The notes under the pieces were generated by a model that had not been told where the DNA came from, searched no databases, and saw only the letters and a program-made list of their open reading frames with translations. DNA of 64,000 bases, from positions 17,070-81,069 of the forward strand of contig NZ_JAAAMG010000024.1 of assembly GCF_010500815.1 (NCBI RefSeq). The letters run 5' to 3'. A program made the position numbers and the translations under genes. Each line of letters begins with the position of its first letter. The stretch's first letter is position 1. Positions 44,165-53,951 of this stretch are shown here, in pieces. The stretch is from Jiella pacifica (GTDB lineage Bacteria > Pseudomonadota > Alphaproteobacteria > Rhizobiales > Rhizobiaceae).

Positions 44165-46327
44165 ATGCCTGAAATGATCGAAGTTCACGGCCTGAAGGTC
44201 GCAGACGTTCTGAAGCGTTTCGTGGATGAGGAGGCTCTGCCCGGCACCGGAATCGAGGCGGAAGCCTTCTGGTCGTCCTTTTCCGAGATCCTGAATTCGC
44301 TTGCGCCGCAGAACCGTTCACTTTTGGCCGAGCGCGAAAAGCTGCAGAGCGCCATCGACGAATGGCATCGCGAGCGCCGCGGCAAGTCGATCGACATGAA
44401 GGAATACCAGGCCTTCCTTCGCGAGATCGGCTATCTCGTGCCCGAAGGGCCGGAGTTCCGGATCGAAACCGCCAATGTCGATCCGGAGATCGCCTTGATC
44501 CCGGGCCCGCAGCTCGTCGTCCCGCTGATGAACGCCCGCTACACGCTGAACGCGGCGAACGCGCGCTGGGGCTCGCTCTACGATGCGCTCTACGGCACCG
44601 ACGCCATGGGCGACGCGCCGGAGGGCAAGGGCTACGACCGGGCCCGCGGGGCCCGCGTCGTCTCCTGGGCGAAGAGTTTCCTCGACGGCGTCGCGCCGCT
44701 CGACCGGATCTCCCACATCGACGTCGAGGCCTACTCCGTCGACGGCGAGACGCTGCTTGCGACCTATGCCGGGGATAAGAAGGCGCGGCTGAAGAATCCG
44801 CTGGCCTTCGCCGGCTATCGCGGCGACCCGGCCTCGCCCTCGGCCGTCCTGTTCAAGCACAACGGCCTGCACGCCGAAGTCTCGATCGATCCCGAGCACC
44901 GGATCGGCAAGAACGACCGATCGAAGGTCGCCGACGTCCTGATGGAATCGGCGGTCACGGCGATCTGCGATTGCGAGGATTCGATCGCCGCGGTCGATGC
45001 CGAGGACAAGACGGCGGTCTACCGGAACTGGCTCGGTCTGATGAAGGGCGACCTCTCGGAAGAATTTCAGAAGGGCGGCCAGACTGTCACCCGCCGTCTC
45101 AATCCCGACCGCGACTATCTCGGCGCGAATGCGACGCCCTTCACGCTGCCGGGCCGGTCGCTGCTTTTGATCCGCAACGTCGGTCACCTGATGACCAATC
45201 CGGCGATCCGGCTTCAAGACGGGTCCGACGTGCCGGAAGGCATCATGGACGCGATGATCACGTCGATGATCGCCATTCATGATCTCAAGAAGACCGGCGG
45301 CATTCGCAATTCCCGCGCCCGCTCCGTCTACATCGTCAAGCCGAAGATGCATGGGCCGGACGAGGTCGCATTTGCGTCGGAGATCTTCACCAGGGTCGAG
45401 GACGCGCTCGGGCTCGACCGCTACACGCTGAAGATGGGCATCATGGACGAGGAGCGCCGCACGACGGTCAACCTCAAGGAGTGCATCCGTGCGGCGAAGC
45501 ACCGGGTGTTCTTCATCAACACCGGCTTCCTCGACCGCACCGGCGACGAGATCCACACCTCGATGGAAGCCGGGCCGATGGTCCGCAAGACCGTGATGAA
45601 GGACCGTACCTGGATCGGCGCCTACGAGGACTGGAACGTCGACGTCGGGCTGGCCTGCGGCTTCCGCGGCAAGGCGCAGATCGGCAAGGGCATGTGGGCG
45701 GCGCCGGCCAAGATGCACGACATGCTCGCCCAGAAGGTCGGCCATCCGCAGGCCGGCGCCAACTGCGCCTGGGTGCCGAGCCCGACGGCGGCGACGCTGC
45801 ACGCGACCCACTATCACCGCGTCGACGTCCTGGCATGGCAGGAGGCGATCGCCGCCAAGGGGCGGCGGGCGCTCCTCGCCGACATTCTCACCATTCCGCT
45901 CGCCAATCGCGCGAACTGGCCGGAGGAGCAGATCAAGGCCGAGATCCGCAACAACGCGCAAGGGATCCTCGGCTACGTCGTGCGCTGGATCGACCAGGGC
46001 ATCGGCTGCTCGACGGTCCCCGACATCAACGACGTCGGGTTGATGGAGGACCGCGCCACCTGCCGCATTTCCTCCCAACATCTCGCCAACTGGCTTCACC
46101 ACGGCGTTGTCTCCAAGGCCGAGGTGATGGAGGCGATGAAGGAGATGGCGGCGAAGGTCGACGCACAGAACGCCGCCGATCCGAGTTACGAGAAGATGGC
46201 GGGCCGTTTCGACGAGTCCATCGCCTTCCAGGCGGTCTGCGACCTCGTCTTCGAGGGACGGGTGCAACCCTCGGGGTACACGGAGCCCATTCTCCATCGC
46301 CGCCGGCTCGAGAAGAAGGCGCGCTGA
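44165..46327 (+). CDS. glcB: malate synthase G
   Basis: A 720-residue enzyme (E. coli GlcB 723) that condenses glyoxylate and acetyl-CoA to malate. Seen: [33 protein letters not shown], the catalytic region [17 protein letters not shown], and the CoA-site block [13 protein letters not shown]. The ATG at 44165 is preceded by GGAGG. The next gene is separated by a strong terminator; it appears to be a single-gene unit. Confidence 0.95.
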   Translation: MPEMIEVHGLKVADVLKRFVDEEALPGTGIEAEAFWSSFSEILNSLAPQNRSLLAEREKLQSAIDEWHRERRGKSIDMKEYQAFLREIGYLVPEGPEFRIETANVDPEIALIPGPQLVVPLMNARYTLNAANARWGSLYDALYGTDAMGDAPEGKGYDRARGARVVSWAKSFLDGVAPLDRISHIDVEAYSVDGETLLATYAGDKKARLKNPLAFAGYRGDPASPSAVLFKHNGLHAEVSIDPEHRIGKNDRSKVADVLMESAVTAICDCEDSIAAVDAEDKTAVYRNWLGLMKGDLSEEFQKGGQTVTRRLNPDRDYLGANATPFTLPGRSLLLIRNVGHLMTNPAIRLQDGSDVPEGIMDAMITSMIAIHDLKKTGGIRNSRARSVYIVKPKMHGPDEVAFASEIFTRVEDALGLDRYTLKMGIMDEERRTTVNLKECIRAAKHRVFFINTGFLDRTGDEIHTSMEAGPMVRKTVMKDRTWIGAYEDWNVDVGLACGFRGKAQIGKGMWAAPAKMHDMLAQKVGHPQAGANCAWVPSPTAATLHATHYHRVDVLAWQEAIAAKGRRALLADILTIPLANRANWPEEQIKAEIRNNAQGILGYVVRWIDQGIGCSTVPDINDVGLMEDRATCRISSQHLANWLHHGVVSKAEVMEAMKEMAAKVDAQNAADPSYEKMAGRFDESIAFQAVCDLVFEGRVQPSGYTEPILHRRRLEKKAR

Positions 46328-46371
46328 GGGGCCACCCGCTTCCGGTGGGATCTTCGAACAAGTGATGATCA

Positions 46372-46416
46372 CGAGCAGCCAGTACCGGCCGACCGGTATG
46401 GCTGCTCGTTTCGTTT
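46372..46416 (+). terminator. rho-independent terminator of glcB
   Basis: Arms CGAGCAGCC (46372-46380) and GGCTGCTCG (46400-46408) pair perfectly, extended by TACCGG with CCGGTA around a four-base loop, and are followed by TTTCGTTT. Confidence 0.85.
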
Positions 46417-46551
46417 CCCGCGAAATCCCATTTCAGTACAGTTATATGCTTAAATGGTTGCATTAATATTCGACCGGTTTTGTCATGTTTTGAATCGGAA
46501 AATCGTGTGTCATTTCGACGCATTGCGACGCAGTGCTGATTGAAAAATTAT

Positions 46552-46577
46552 GCATACCACATGAATCGGGTGTATGC
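46552..46577. promoter_or_regulatory. inverted repeat, possible MarR operator
   Basis: GCATAC and GTATGC are arms of a perfect 6-base inverted repeat separated by 14 bases, about 80 bases before the MarR-family start at 46656. MarR proteins often repress their own promoters through such repeats. Confidence 0.35.
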
Positions 46578-46655
46578 TTTTCATAGTACTCCTGATTTGG
46601 AACACAGTTCCTCGTGACGTCGCGTCGCTTACGGAAAATGACTGAAAGTTGGTAG

Positions 46656-47174
46656 ATGCCAAAACTCACCTCAAGCAATCCGCTCGGTTTCCTTCTTGTC
46701 GACGTGGCGCGTCTGTTTCGTCAGGATTTCGAACGTGCGGTGGTCGAAGCGGGGCTCTCGCTCACACCGGGTGAGATCCGCGCGCTCATCTACGTGTGGC
46801 GGTTCGAGGGGTCGCGGCAGGCCGTCTTGGCCGAACGCATGGGCGTCGAGCCGATGACCATGTCGGCCTATCTCGATAGGCTCGAAAATCGCAGCCTGAT
46901 CGTCCGCACCGTGGACAAGAACGATCGTCGGGCCAAGGTCGTGAACACCACCCAGGCGGCGGCAGACGTCTTCGAGGAGATCCGGCCGATCGCCGGCGCG
47001 ATGTACGAACGGCTGACCGCCGGCTTCAGCGACGAGGAGCGTGAAGCGATATCCCAGCTGCTGACGAGGATCAGGCGGAACCTGACGAGCGACCCGCAGA
47101 TCCTGGCAGACGATCCGGCGGTCGTGCCCAACCGCGAGGGTCGGGCGGCAGAATGGATATTCCGTACCGCCTGA
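46656..47174 (+). CDS. MarR-family transcriptional regulator
   Basis: A 172-residue winged-helix repressor with LTPGEIRALIYVWRFEGSRQAVLAERMGVEPMTMSAYLDRLENRSLI as the DNA-binding region and the wing DKNDRRAKVV. No cysteine- or metal-sensing signature stands out. The MFS exporter gene follows by about 80 bases on the same strand and is the most likely target. Confidence 0.88.
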   Translation: MPKLTSSNPLGFLLVDVARLFRQDFERAVVEAGLSLTPGEIRALIYVWRFEGSRQAVLAERMGVEPMTMSAYLDRLENRSLIVRTVDKNDRRAKVVNTTQAAADVFEEIRPIAGAMYERLTAGFSDEEREAISQLLTRIRRNLTSDPQILADDPAVVPNREGRAAEWIFRTA

Positions 47175-47253
47175 AGCGACCGCTGCGACAACGGTTCGGC
47201 CATTTCGGCGAAGTGTCTCGCTTTCCGGAGGCGGAAGAAGTTTATAAGGGTGG

Positions 47254-48561
47254 GTGAGAAACCTCGTCCGAACGGATTTCCTATTGGCTTCCCCCGCTTC
47301 AACGGCCGTCGGCATGTCCGAGGGCCGCACATCGATCATCGGCGGTTGCCTCGTCGCCATCGGGCCGATCTCGCTGGCGCTCTACACGCCGGCGATGCCG
47401 ACCCTCGTGGCCGAGTTCGCGACGACCGACGGGCTCGTGAAGCTCTCGCTGGCGCTCTACTTTGCCGGCTTCGCCTTCACCCAGCTGATTTGCGGCCCGT
47501 TTTCGGACGCCTACGGCCGGCGGGTCACCACCATCGCCTTCATGGTGATCTATCTGGCGGGCTCGTTGCTTGCCGTGTACGCGCCATCGATCTCCGTATT
47601 GATCGCGGCGCGACTTCTCCAGGGGATCGGCGCGTCGGTCGGCGTCGCCACGGCCCGGGCAATCGTCCGAGATCAGTTCACCGGCGAGACATCGTCGCGA
47701 ATCATGAACACGATCGGCATCATCCTGGCGATCGGGCCGGCCGTCTCGCCGACCATCGGCGGGCTGATGCTGGACGTCGCCGGCTGGCACTCGCTGTTTC
47801 TGATGATGGCCGGTTTCGGGCTCGCCGTGATCGGCGTCACCATTGGCTTCATGCGTGAGACGATCATGCCCGATCCGTCCCGCATCCGCCCGAAGGCGAT
47901 CCTTGCCGCCTATGGTGAACTGACCTCGAACCGACATTTTCTGGCAACCAGCCTCACCGTCGCCGGTTCGGTCGGCGCGCTCTATACGCTCGCGACGGTG
48001 TTGCCCTTCGTGCTCATCGACGTGGCGGGGCTGACCCCGACGGAATACGGCATCGGCATGCTGGCCCAGTCGGGCAGCTTCTTCGCCGGCTCGGTGGCGG
48101 CGAGATTTCTGATGGCCCGCTTCGGCGCCTATCGGCTCGTTCCCTTCGGCCTCGGCCTCATCGGCATCGGCGCGACGGCCATGGTGCTGTCGATTGCCAT
48201 CTTAGACGTCAGCTACGTCTCGATCATGGGGCCCGTCGCCTTCTATGCCTTCGGCATCGCGCTCGTGATGCCGGCGATGACCACGGCTTCGCTCGCGCCG
48301 TTCCCGCACATGGCCGGGGCTGCGGCGGCGATGATGGGCTTCATCCAGATGGGTTCGGGCCTTCTCGGCGGGGCGATATGCGCACTGATCGGCGAGCCGG
48401 TGCTGGCGACGCAGATCGTCATTCCCGGCCTCGGCTTCGTCGCCATCGCCGCCTATCTCGTCTATCGCAGCCATCCCCATCTTGCCGAGCCCGAACCACG
48501 GCCGGAAATCCCGGCGCCGCCGATGCCGCGCGAAGGTCGGGGCGGGGGAGCCGCGGAATAG
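47254..48561 (+). CDS. MFS multidrug exporter, Bcr/CflA type
   Basis: A 435-residue transporter with 12 helices. Bcr/CflA hallmarks: LALYTPAMPTLVAEFATT, LICGPFSDAYGRR after helix 2, and RLLQGIGASVGVATARAIVRD. The start is a GTG at 47254; an ATG at 47314 is nearer the first helix but has no ribosome site, so the start is uncertain. Probably exports drugs or metabolites under control of the upstream MarR. Confidence 0.85.
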   Translation: MRNLVRTDFLLASPASTAVGMSEGRTSIIGGCLVAIGPISLALYTPAMPTLVAEFATTDGLVKLSLALYFAGFAFTQLICGPFSDAYGRRVTTIAFMVIYLAGSLLAVYAPSISVLIAARLLQGIGASVGVATARAIVRDQFTGETSSRIMNTIGIILAIGPAVSPTIGGLMLDVAGWHSLFLMMAGFGLAVIGVTIGFMRETIMPDPSRIRPKAILAAYGELTSNRHFLATSLTVAGSVGALYTLATVLPFVLIDVAGLTPTEYGIGMLAQSGSFFAGSVAARFLMARFGAYRLVPFGLGLIGIGATAMVLSIAILDVSYVSIMGPVAFYAFGIALVMPAMTTASLAPFPHMAGAAAAMMGFIQMGSGLLGGAICALIGEPVLATQIVIPGLGFVAIAAYLVYRSHPHLAEPEPRPEIPAPPMPREGRGGGAAE

Positions 48562-48670
48562 GCACTTCGGGGGGCGGAAGGCCGGTCGCGCTCTCGCCAT
48601 TCTGACGCTAAAGAGTCTCGCCACGGGCTGGCCTGCATCGGGGCGGCGAGAATTTCGACAGGAGGCCGCC

Positions 48671-49753
48671 ATGGTGCCAACGCCGGATCGTTTGCGGGTC
48701 GCCGTCCTCTACGGAGGGCGATCGGCCGAACATGAAGTTTCGCTTCGCTCGGCGGCCAACGTCCTGGCTGCCCTCGACCCGGCGAAATACGACGTCGTCC
48801 CCGTGTTCGTCGGCCGCGAGGGTCGGTGGCTGCTGGCGAAAGACGACGGAGGCGACATCGAGGCACCGGAGACCGGAGCCGAACTCTGCCTGCTCGCCGG
48901 CGGGCGAGGCCGGGCGGTTGCACTGTCGAGCGACGGCAGCGCATCGCCTTTGCCAAAAATCGACGTGGTCTTTCCCGTGCTCCACGGCCTTCCCGGCGAG
49001 GATGGTGCGGTCCAGGGGCTCTGCGAGGTGGCGATGGTGCCGCTTGCCGGATGCGGTATCCTCGGCTCGGCAACGGCCCTCGACAAGGACGTCGCCAAGC
49101 GGCTTTTGCGGGAAGCGGGCATCCCCGTCGCCCGGTCCGTGACGATCAGGGCGGAGGCACCGCCGCGATTTGCCGAGCTCGAGGCCGCGCTCGGCCTTCC
49201 GATCTTTCTCAAGCCGGCGCGGCAGGGCTCTTCGGTCGGCGTGCGCAAGGTCGAAGCCAGCCAGGAGTACGCCGGCGCGCTCGAGGAAGGCTTTCGCCAC
49301 GATCGCAAGCTCCTCGCCGAGGAATTCGTCGCCGGCCGGGAAATCGAGCTCGCCGTCCTGGAAAACCCGGACGGCAGCCTCACCGTCTCGCGCCCCGGCG
49401 AGATCGTGCCGGCGCAGAGCCACGGCTTCTACAGCTACGAGGCCAAATATCTCGACGCGACCGGCGCGCTCCTGATCGTTCCGGCCGATCTGCCGGAAGA
49501 GGTCGAGGCGCGGCTGAAGGATCTCGCGGCGCGAGCCTTCCGCGCGGTCGGATGCGACGGGATGGCGCGGGTCGACTTCTTCGTCACCGCCGAGATGCAG
49601 ATGCTCGTCAACGAGCTGAACACCATCCCCGGATTCACCGACATCAGCATGTATTCCAAGGTGATGGCAGCGAGTGGCGTTCCTTATGCCGAAGTCATCG
49701 ACCGGCTGATCGCCCATGGGTTGGCGAGGGCAGAAGCAGCGTTCGGGGGCTGA
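48671..49753 (+). CDS. ddl: D-alanine--D-alanine ligase
   Basis: A 360-residue ATP-grasp enzyme of peptidoglycan synthesis. VLYGGRSAEHEVSLRSA, VFPVLHGLPGEDGAVQG, KPARQGSSVGVRKV, and VNELNTIPGFTDISMYSKV are the conserved blocks. It lies outside any cell-wall gene cluster, as the second (DdlA-type) copy in many alphaproteobacteria does. GGAGG lies just upstream of ATG 48671; the frame from 48482 is rejected. Confidence 0.93.
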   Translation: MVPTPDRLRVAVLYGGRSAEHEVSLRSAANVLAALDPAKYDVVPVFVGREGRWLLAKDDGGDIEAPETGAELCLLAGGRGRAVALSSDGSASPLPKIDVVFPVLHGLPGEDGAVQGLCEVAMVPLAGCGILGSATALDKDVAKRLLREAGIPVARSVTIRAEAPPRFAELEAALGLPIFLKPARQGSSVGVRKVEASQEYAGALEEGFRHDRKLLAEEFVAGREIELAVLENPDGSLTVSRPGEIVPAQSHGFYSYEAKYLDATGALLIVPADLPEEVEARLKDLAARAFRAVGCDGMARVDFFVTAEMQMLVNELNTIPGFTDISMYSKVMAASGVPYAEVIDRLIAHGLARAEAAFGG

Positions 49754-49987
49754 TCGGAGGCATCGGCAGGACCGCCCATTCTTCTCTGGCACCCGGCGCG
49801 TCGGCATCGCCTGCGGGCGTTGCCACGAGGTTTCGTCCCCGCGATGTGGCGGGATCGCGAGAAAAGTCCTGCCTTCTCCCCCCGAAACGCGAATTCCTGA
49901 AGTGGTTTATGATCCAATACCCGGCACCCGACCTATATAGGGAGGACTTTAGGGACGACGGCGGACGATAAGGCATCCAGAGAGCGA

Positions 49988-50425
49988 ATGAAAAAGCGAA
50001 AGCATCGGCAGCAGGTGGCGGCCTTACCCTACTGGACCAATCCGGATGGCAAGCTGGAACTGCTCCTCATCACGTCCCGGGACACGGGCCGCTGGGTGCT
50101 ACCGAAAGGCTGGCCGATGAAGGGGCGCCGACCCCATGAAGCCGCGCGGATCGAGGCGTTCGAAGAGGCCGGTATCGACGGAAAGATCGGCAAGAAGGCG
50201 GTCGGCGAGTACCACTACGACAAGGACGGCGAACTTCCCTGCCGAGTCCGCGTCTATCCGTTGTCCGTCGCCGCTCTGCGCGAAGAATGGCCGGAAATGG
50301 CCCAGCGGCGGCGCGAATGGCACTGCCCCGCCAAAGCGGCGGAACTGGTCGACGAGCGTGATCTCAAGGCGCTGCTGCGCTCGACCCCGGCGATCCTCGA
50401 TCTCTCCAGCGGTCGCAAGGACTGA
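49988..50425 (+). CDS. NUDIX hydrolase
   Basis: A 145-residue protein of the diphosphoinositol-polyphosphate-phosphatase-like branch. The Nudix helix lies in PKGWPMKGRRPHEA and IEAFEEAG; compared with GX5EX7REUXEEXGU the first Glu is Arg and the Arg of RE is Ile, but the metal-binding EE pair is kept. The WVLPKGWP start of the box is typical of this group. No partner genes indicate a substrate. Confidence 0.85.
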   Translation: MKKRKHRQQVAALPYWTNPDGKLELLLITSRDTGRWVLPKGWPMKGRRPHEAARIEAFEEAGIDGKIGKKAVGEYHYDKDGELPCRVRVYPLSVAALREEWPEMAQRRREWHCPAKAAELVDERDLKALLRSTPAILDLSSGRKD

Positions 50426-50649
50426 TTCCGGCGAGGCGGCAGGGCCCCACGATCGCGGCAGGCCATCGCAAGCATCTCTTCCCGGATGCCCAGCTGAAGC
50501 GGATGAAATCTGCAATTATTGGTTCGTTAGCAGTACGAAGTTACCCTGCGGCTGATCTGCAGTTCGCAGATCGAGGCGGGCGCGACCCCGTCGTTCCAGA
50601 TACCGCCTTGCCGTGCAGGGCGAAGGGGTGCACTGCCAGGGAGCATGCC

Positions 50650-51333
50650 ATGACTTCCGTCGCGTCCACGAACAGCGCCGCCGTGCTGATCCTGCAGCAG
50701 GCAAGCCCTTCCACCACGGCCGCAACGGCCGGCGATCAGGCTTCCGCCCCGGACGCCATCCTGGCGGCTGCGACGGGTGTCTCCGGCGAGACCGGTGGCG
50801 TCCGGCTCCAGGCTTCCTCCTCCATCAACAACGGACTGTGGGATGGGAAGCAAAAGCAGGACGGGGTCGTTCAGGCCGCTCTCGATTATCTCGACTCCGA
50901 CCTGTTCCAGTCCAGCGACCCGCAGGTCAAGGACACGCTGAAGAAGCTGATCGCGGAAAACGGCGAGGAATTTGCCGCCAAGGTCCAGGCCGAGCAGAGC
51001 AAGAATGCCGGAATCACCTTGGAGAACGCGATCGTCAACGCGATCGGCACCACCATCCGCGACAATCGCGGAGAGTTTTCCGCGGGCGAATTCGTCGTCG
51101 GCTTCAAGTTTACCGGCGGCGGCATGATCGAGAACATCGCCGACATCAATGGTAACAGCACCTACCAGTCGATGATGGACGACTTCCATACGGCGCACGC
51201 CGCGCTCCTCAGCGCGAGGCAGAGCGGTGAGACGGGTCTTTGGTCCGATGCCGGATCGCCCCCTGCCGAGGCCGCATTCAGCGCATGGACCGACGAATGG
51301 CTCACGAGGTTCGGGTTCGACCTGCCTGAGTGA
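50650..51333 (+). CDS. hypothetical protein, 227 residues
   Basis: I do not recognise the family. No signal peptide or membrane helix. The first 65 residues are Ser/Ala/Thr-rich and look unstructured; the middle is helical (VVQAALDYLDSDLF... VKDTLKKLIAENGEEFAAKVQAEQ) and a Gly/Phe-rich segment follows (GEFSAGEFVVGFKFTGGGMI). A tail with Trp residues ends the protein. The composition, with low cysteine and no basic patch, would suit a secreted or surface protein without a classic signal. GGGAG lies upstream of ATG 50650. Confidence 0.55.
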   Translation: MTSVASTNSAAVLILQQASPSTTAATAGDQASAPDAILAAATGVSGETGGVRLQASSSINNGLWDGKQKQDGVVQAALDYLDSDLFQSSDPQVKDTLKKLIAENGEEFAAKVQAEQSKNAGITLENAIVNAIGTTIRDNRGEFSAGEFVVGFKFTGGGMIENIADINGNSTYQSMMDDFHTAHAALLSARQSGETGLWSDAGSPPAEAAFSAWTDEWLTRFGFDLPE

Positions 51334-51518
51334 TCGCCCGGTCGTCCGACTGATCCCGGCCTGCGCACCAGGCCAGGCGAGCCCCTGCCGCTGATGCCGG
51401 GGGCTGGTTCCGATGGACGGCGCGCCCCGCTGGCGGGGCGGTCGGTCGCCAAAGCTCGGTGTCCGGGGAAGACGGCGGGAGGGGAAGTCGCCGCCGAGGC
51501 GGCCACTTCTGCGCTCGA

Positions 51519-52112
51519 CTATGCCGCCATAACCATCTGCGACAGCTCTTCCAGCGCGAATCGTCCCGTCGGCGCGATGACCCCGAAAGTCCCGTCCAGT
51601 GCCCCTTCGGTAAGTTCCAACGCCAGCAGGCGCCGCGGCTCGAACGGGCCCGGCATCGAAAGCGCCCCGGTCTTGTCCGCGGAGAAGCCGAAGCGAACGT
51701 AATATTCCGGATCGCCGACGAGGATGATCGCGCCGTGGCCGAGCCTTGCCGCTTCGGCGATGGCGCAGCGCATTAACAGGCTGCCGAGGCCGGTGCCCTG
51801 GCTCTCCGGGGAAACGGCGAGAGGGCCGAGGAGGAGCGCAGGAACGCCGGCGCCGTCCTTCGTGCCGGCCGAAACGTTCCACAGACGCACGGTGCCGACC
51901 AGCGAACCGTCCGGGCTGAGGGCCGAGAAGGCGAGCCCTTCGGCCGGCAGCCGCCCGGCGCGGATCTGCTCGGAGGATTTGCGGGTGCGGCCGGGGCCCA
52001 TGGCTGCGTCGAGGAGCGCTTCCCTGGCGGGCACATGGTCGCGCACCTCGCCGAGAATGGCGGCGAAGGGGATGGCGTCGGCAAAGGCGGACGAGGAGAC
52101 GAATGCGGTCAC
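51519..52112 (-). CDS. GNAT-family N-acetyltransferase
   Basis: A 197-residue YhbS-like acetyltransferase. Acetyl-CoA motif LGPLAVSPESQGTGLGSLLMRCAI (Q/R-x2-G-x-G) followed by ILVGDPEYYVRFGF. A proximal part (VRDHVPAREALLDAAMG) starts the protein. Substrate unknown. It lies upstream of and on the same strand as ornithine decarboxylase's downstream side, but with a 185-base gap, so it is probably separate. Confidence 0.85.
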   Translation of the reverse strand: MTAFVSSSAFADAIPFAAILGEVRDHVPAREALLDAAMGPGRTRKSSEQIRAGRLPAEGLAFSALSPDGSLVGTVRLWNVSAGTKDGAGVPALLLGPLAVSPESQGTGLGSLLMRCAIAEAARLGHGAIILVGDPEYYVRFGFSADKTGALSMPGPFEPRRLLALELTEGALDGTFGVIAPTGRFALEELSQMVMAA

Positions 52113-52297
52113 GAAAACCTCCTGAAACTCAGAGAAGGAGGTTGAAGGAATGCGTGCCGCTTGCGGCGCGCGGGCGAAACAGCCCGGCGCCGCGCCTGTC
52201 GAAGCTTACGGCTTCGAGAGGCGGTCTGCGCCGGACCGGAAGGGCGGTCTTCGCCCTTCCCATCGTCGGAGGTTGCGGGGGTCGGTCATGGCCACCG

Positions 52298-53431
52298 TCA
52301 GATCACGTAGGACTTCAGCGGCTCGAAGCCGTTGAAGGCGACGGACGCATAGGTCGTCGTGTAGGCGCCGGTGCCCTCGATCAGAAGCTCGTCGCCGACG
52401 GTCAAGGAGACCGGCAGCGGGTAGGGCGTCTTTTCGTACATCACGTCGGCCGAATCGCAGGTCGGGCCGGCCAGCACGCAGGGTTCCATTTCGTCGCCGT
52501 CGCGCGGCGTGACGATCGGGTAGCGGATCGCCTCGTCCATCGTCTCGGCGAGGCCGCCGAACTTGCCGATGTCGAGGAAGACCCAGCGGTTCTCGTCGGC
52601 CTTCGACTTCTTCGAGACGAGCACGACCTCGGTCTTGATGACGCCGGCGTCGCCCACCATGCCGCGGCCCGGCTCGATGATCGTCTCCGGCAGCTGATTG
52701 CCGAAGTGCTTGGTCAGGCTGTTGAAGATCGCCTGGCCATAGGCCGAAGAGGCCGGCACGTCCTTCAGGTAGCGGGTCGGGAAGCCGCCGCCCATGTTGA
52801 CGAGGGTGAGCACGATGCCCTTTTCGGCCAGGGCGTCGAAGACGAACTTGGCGTCGGCGATCGCCGCGTCCCAGGCGTTGGTGTCAGTCTGCTGCGAGCC
52901 GACATGGAAGGAGACGCCGGTGGCCTTCAGGCCGAGGCGGTTGGCCTCGGAGAGGACGTCGACGGCCATCGCCGGAACGCAGCCGAACTTGCGCGACAGC
53001 GGCCACTCGGCGCCTTCGCCATTGGTCAGCACGCGGCAGAACACGCGGGCGCCGGGCGCCGAACGGGCGATCTTCTCGACCTCTTCGACGCAGTCGACGG
53101 CGTAGAGCGACACGCCGAGCGCGTGGGCCTTGGCGACGTCGCGCTCCTTCTTGATGGTGTTGCCATAGGAGATGCGGGCGGGCGTGACGCCTGCGTTCAG
53201 CGCCATCTCGACCTCGGCGACAGAGGCGCAGTCGAAGTTCGAGCCGAGCGAGGCGAGGAGCTTGAGGATCTCCGGCGCCGGGTTGGCCTTCACCGCATAG
53301 AAGATGGCGCTGTCGGGCAGGGCGCGACGGAAGGCGCGAAAATTCTCCTCGACGACGTCGAGGTCAACGACGAGGCAAGGGCCGTCCGGACGTCGGGTGG
53401 CGAGGAAATCGGTGATGCGCTGAGTGACCAT
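52298..53431 (-). CDS. ornithine (lysine) decarboxylase, fold III PLP enzyme
   Basis: A 377-residue alanine-racemase-fold decarboxylase. PLP lysine K48 in FYAVKANP, SYGNTIKK, VSFHVGSQ, GGGFPTRY, EPGRG, and the catalytic cysteine block GPTCDSADVMYE identify the eukaryote-like ornithine decarboxylase group, first enzyme of putrescine and homospermidine synthesis. Long upstream leader with a hairpin suggests control of expression. Confidence 0.92.
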   Translation of the reverse strand: MVTQRITDFLATRRPDGPCLVVDLDVVEENFRAFRRALPDSAIFYAVKANPAPEILKLLASLGSNFDCASVAEVEMALNAGVTPARISYGNTIKKERDVAKAHALGVSLYAVDCVEEVEKIARSAPGARVFCRVLTNGEGAEWPLSRKFGCVPAMAVDVLSEANRLGLKATGVSFHVGSQQTDTNAWDAAIADAKFVFDALAEKGIVLTLVNMGGGFPTRYLKDVPASSAYGQAIFNSLTKHFGNQLPETIIEPGRGMVGDAGVIKTEVVLVSKKSKADENRWVFLDIGKFGGLAETMDEAIRYPIVTPRDGDEMEPCVLAGPTCDSADVMYEKTPYPLPVSLTVGDELLIEGTGAYTTTYASVAFNGFEPLKSYVI

Positions 53432-53951
53432 GGGTGCCTCCGAGGGACCAAAGGGGGTCGACAGGGAGCGTACGTCACCGCTCCCCCGATGGCTGAACGC
53501 CTGGCGGGAGTCACGGTTTCGCGACGCGACTTGGTCGGAAACCCGCGCAAGGACGCGAGCATTCCGCTTTCGTCTGCCATGGTTTGGAGGGCTTGAACCC
53601 GCCGCACTTCAGGCAAGGATGGTGTGCCTCTTCAGTATTCCCGGCTGTGGAGACCAGGAGAGACCAGAAAGGCCCGGACCGTCGTTGCTTCAAGGCGTCC
53701 TCGATATCGCGCGGCTCGCGAAATCGACTGGGTGTGTTACGTCCAGGTACCGTCACGGCTACCCTCGCATCTGAGGACCGTGGGACGCCCACAGGCACGT
53801 GCGACATGGGGCAAGTCGCGATGTATGACGAGTTTTTGTCATACGCAAGAGCCGCGGCGGCTCACGGTTGATTTTTTGCCGCCGGCGTTGAAGGAAGGAG
53901 AAGGGTTGCGGATTTGCGGCCACTTTCTCAAGCTTGGAGCAAGCTCGGGCC
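53432..53951. other. 520-base gap: decarboxylase leader and divergent LysR promoter
   Basis: The left part (to about 53730) is probably the transcribed leader of ornithine decarboxylase, with the hairpin at 53464-53485. The right part should hold promoters for both directions. Frames in this gap on either strand have no protein-family pattern. Confidence 0.4.
53464..53485 (-). promoter_or_regulatory. hairpin in the ornithine decarboxylase leader
   Basis: GGGAGCG and CGCTCCC form a perfect 7-base stem with an 8-base loop, 33-54 bases before the ATG. Leaders of alphaproteobacterial ornithine decarboxylase genes commonly carry the speF element; I cannot confirm its consensus by eye, so this is only a candidate part of it. 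The stem could hold back ribosomes or end transcription. Confidence 0.4.

Larger units (their letters stand above)
46328..46655. other. 328-base gap: terminator, then an AT-rich promoter region
   Basis: The first part holds the glcB terminator. The rest (about 46430-46655) is much more AT-rich than the surroundings, with ATTAATATTCG and AAAAATTATGCATACC stretches. It contains a palindromic pair GCATAC (46552-46557) and GTATGC (46572-46577), a plausible operator for the following MarR gene. Confidence 0.5.

Noticed and set aside
52103..53596. 497-codon plus-strand frame opposite ornithine decarboxylase
   Set aside because: Antisense to a complete decarboxylase; no ribosome site.
53584..53871. 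Plus-strand frame upstream of the LysR gene
   Set aside because: It lies in the leader/promoter region, has odd composition and no ribosome site.
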